A stretch of DNA of 5,745 nucleotides from NCBI GenBank assembly GCA_030544165.1, contig JAUNRP010000136.1, positions 1 through 5,745 on the forward strand. Reading direction: 5' to 3'. The notes beneath the pieces were generated by a model. It made no database searches. It saw only the letters and a list, made by a program, of their open reading frames with translations, and was not told where the DNA came from. The DNA is from a bacterium (lineage in GTDB: Bacteria > Actinomycetota > Actinomycetes > Actinomycetales > Actinomycetaceae). Below, one piece after another: positions 5,433 to 5,745 of this stretch. The translations under genes and the position numbers were made by a program. Within the stretch, counting starts at the first letter, position 1. Each line of letters starts with the position of its first letter.

Positions 5433-5615
5433 TCAACCGGTGTACGAGTGCGCCGGCGTGGACATGTCCACCTGGTCGCACGTGGTGTGGCCATCGGCAC
5501 GCCCGCCGCAGGTCTCACCGAAGCGCTCCTCGGCGGTTCCCTCCTCCGACCGCTGGTAGAGATCCTCACATGCCTGGGCATTGCCGGTCTCGCAGTCATT
5601 GATCAGGCTCTGCAG
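5052..5615 (-). repeat. Three four-cysteine protein repeats
   Basis: The encoded protein has three copies of a 46-48 residue unit, at 5615-5478, 5387-5247 and 5195-5052. Each copy has the pattern C-x7-C-x19-C-x(9-11)-C, with a start like L-x2-L-x-x-x-C-x2-G and the inner signatures AC(D/E)-x-L(Y/F) and (T/S)CG. Examples are DACAAGDMGACDELYWSS in copy 2 and QACLGGDMEACDDLFDLT in copy 3. The even number of cysteines and the extracytoplasmic position suggest two disulphides per repeat. I recall similar units from uncharacterised actinobacterial membrane-anchored or secreted proteins. The function is unknown. Confidence 0.85.
5391..5418 (-). other. Perfect 10-bp inverted repeat just downstream of the interrupting TGA
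   Basis: GGCGTCAGAC (5391-5400) and GTCTGACGCC (5409-5418) are exact reverse complements separated by 8 nt. On the - strand mRNA the stem would begin 14 nt after the UGA at 5435-5433. It lies in the linker-coding stretch between repeats 1 and 2. No T-tract follows, so it is not a classical terminator. It could stabilise the truncated mRNA or influence termination or readthrough at the UGA. Confidence 0.7.
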
Positions 5616-5745
5616 GCTCGGCTGGAATGGCGGAAGCTTCATCAGGAAGGCCACCAGCAGGTAGACCAGCGCGAGCGCCACGATCGATCCGAGGGCGATC
5701 CACAGGCCCATGAGGCCGCCCTTCTTCTCGGGCACCTCGCCGTAG
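5433..5745 (-). CDS. Membrane-anchored cysteine-repeat protein, N-terminal part (partial at the window edge, ended by an in-frame TGA)
   Basis: From the GTG at 5735 it encodes 100 residues: a short charged start (PEKKGG), a single hydrophobic helix (about residues 8-32, LMGLWIALGSIVALALVYLL and onward), and one four-cysteine repeat (41-86; Cys48, 56, 76 and 86). The basic residues before the helix suggest the repeats face outside the membrane. The frame is open through the codons before the GTG (Tyr-Gly-Glu) to the window edge and no ribosome-binding site is visible, so the true start is probably outside the window. The TGA at 5435-5433 ends it after HSYTG, but the same frame continues with two more repeats, so the intact protein would have about 239 residues from this GTG. 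Function unknown. It converges on the NUDIX gene. Confidence 0.75.
   Translation of the reverse strand, partial: YGEVPEKKGGLMGLWIALGSIVALALVYLLVAFLMKLPPFQPSLQSLINDCETGNAQACEDLYQRSEEGTAEERFGETCGGRADGHTTCDQVDMSTPAHSYTG

Noticed and set aside
5391..5435. UGA plus stem-loop as a selenocysteine insertion site
   Set aside because: There is no redox motif around the codon, the aligned repeats have no Cys at this position, and the loop lacks the GU of bacterial SECIS elements. Only general readthrough is kept as an option.

Overview
The window looks like a piece of a high-GC actinobacterial chromosome, probably order Micrococcales. The reasons are strongly GC-rich third codon positions, an actinobacterial-type dCTP deaminase, TTGAC/TAnnnT-type promoter boxes and a four-cysteine repeat that I recall mainly from actinobacterial membrane proteins. 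No integrase, transposase, CRISPR array or phage gene is visible.

Layout. (1) Positions 3-74 hold the last codons of a + strand gene that begins outside the window. They are followed by a nearly perfect tandem 21-bp duplication (81-122). (2) Positions 151-1597 (- strand) are a two-gene unit: dcd (dCTP deaminase, GTG start, possibly leaderless) and, 4 bp behind it, a 278-residue protein I do not recognise. (3) Positions 1598-1697 carry divergent promoters, leftward for dcd and rightward for a tRNA-Gly(CCC) with encoded CCA (1698-1771). (4) Immediately after the tRNA come a LuxR-type regulator (1812-2483) and a tight operon. The operon contains a circularly permuted type-2 ATP-grasp-like protein (2585-3808), a transglutaminase-like protein (3805-4599, ATGA overlap) and a MutT/NUDIX hydrolase (4608-5015). 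(5) The right end (- strand, 5016-5745) is a membrane-anchored protein with three four-cysteine repeats. It is interrupted by an in-frame TGA that is followed 14 nt later by a perfect 10-bp inverted repeat, and its start probably lies outside the window.

The most interesting part is the ATP-grasp/transglutaminase pair. In the family as I know it, these two proteins are encoded with an alpha-E protein and carry intact active sites. Here the scaffolds are clearly retained (for example the YWCGD and QEPV segments of the ATP-grasp, and the H-x9-G-x2-W-x3-DP segment of the transglutaminase). However, the ATP-grasp lacks the lysine and glycine-rich loop and several acidic residues, the transglutaminase has Ala where the nucleophilic Cys should be, and no alpha-E gene is present. 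Intact frames and translational coupling argue for selection on a non-catalytic or re-purposed pair rather than decay. A LuxR-type regulator lies just upstream, with a helically phased TTGAC direct repeat in the gap between them. How the pair works is not known; dcd and the NUDIX enzyme are ordinary nucleotide-pool genes.
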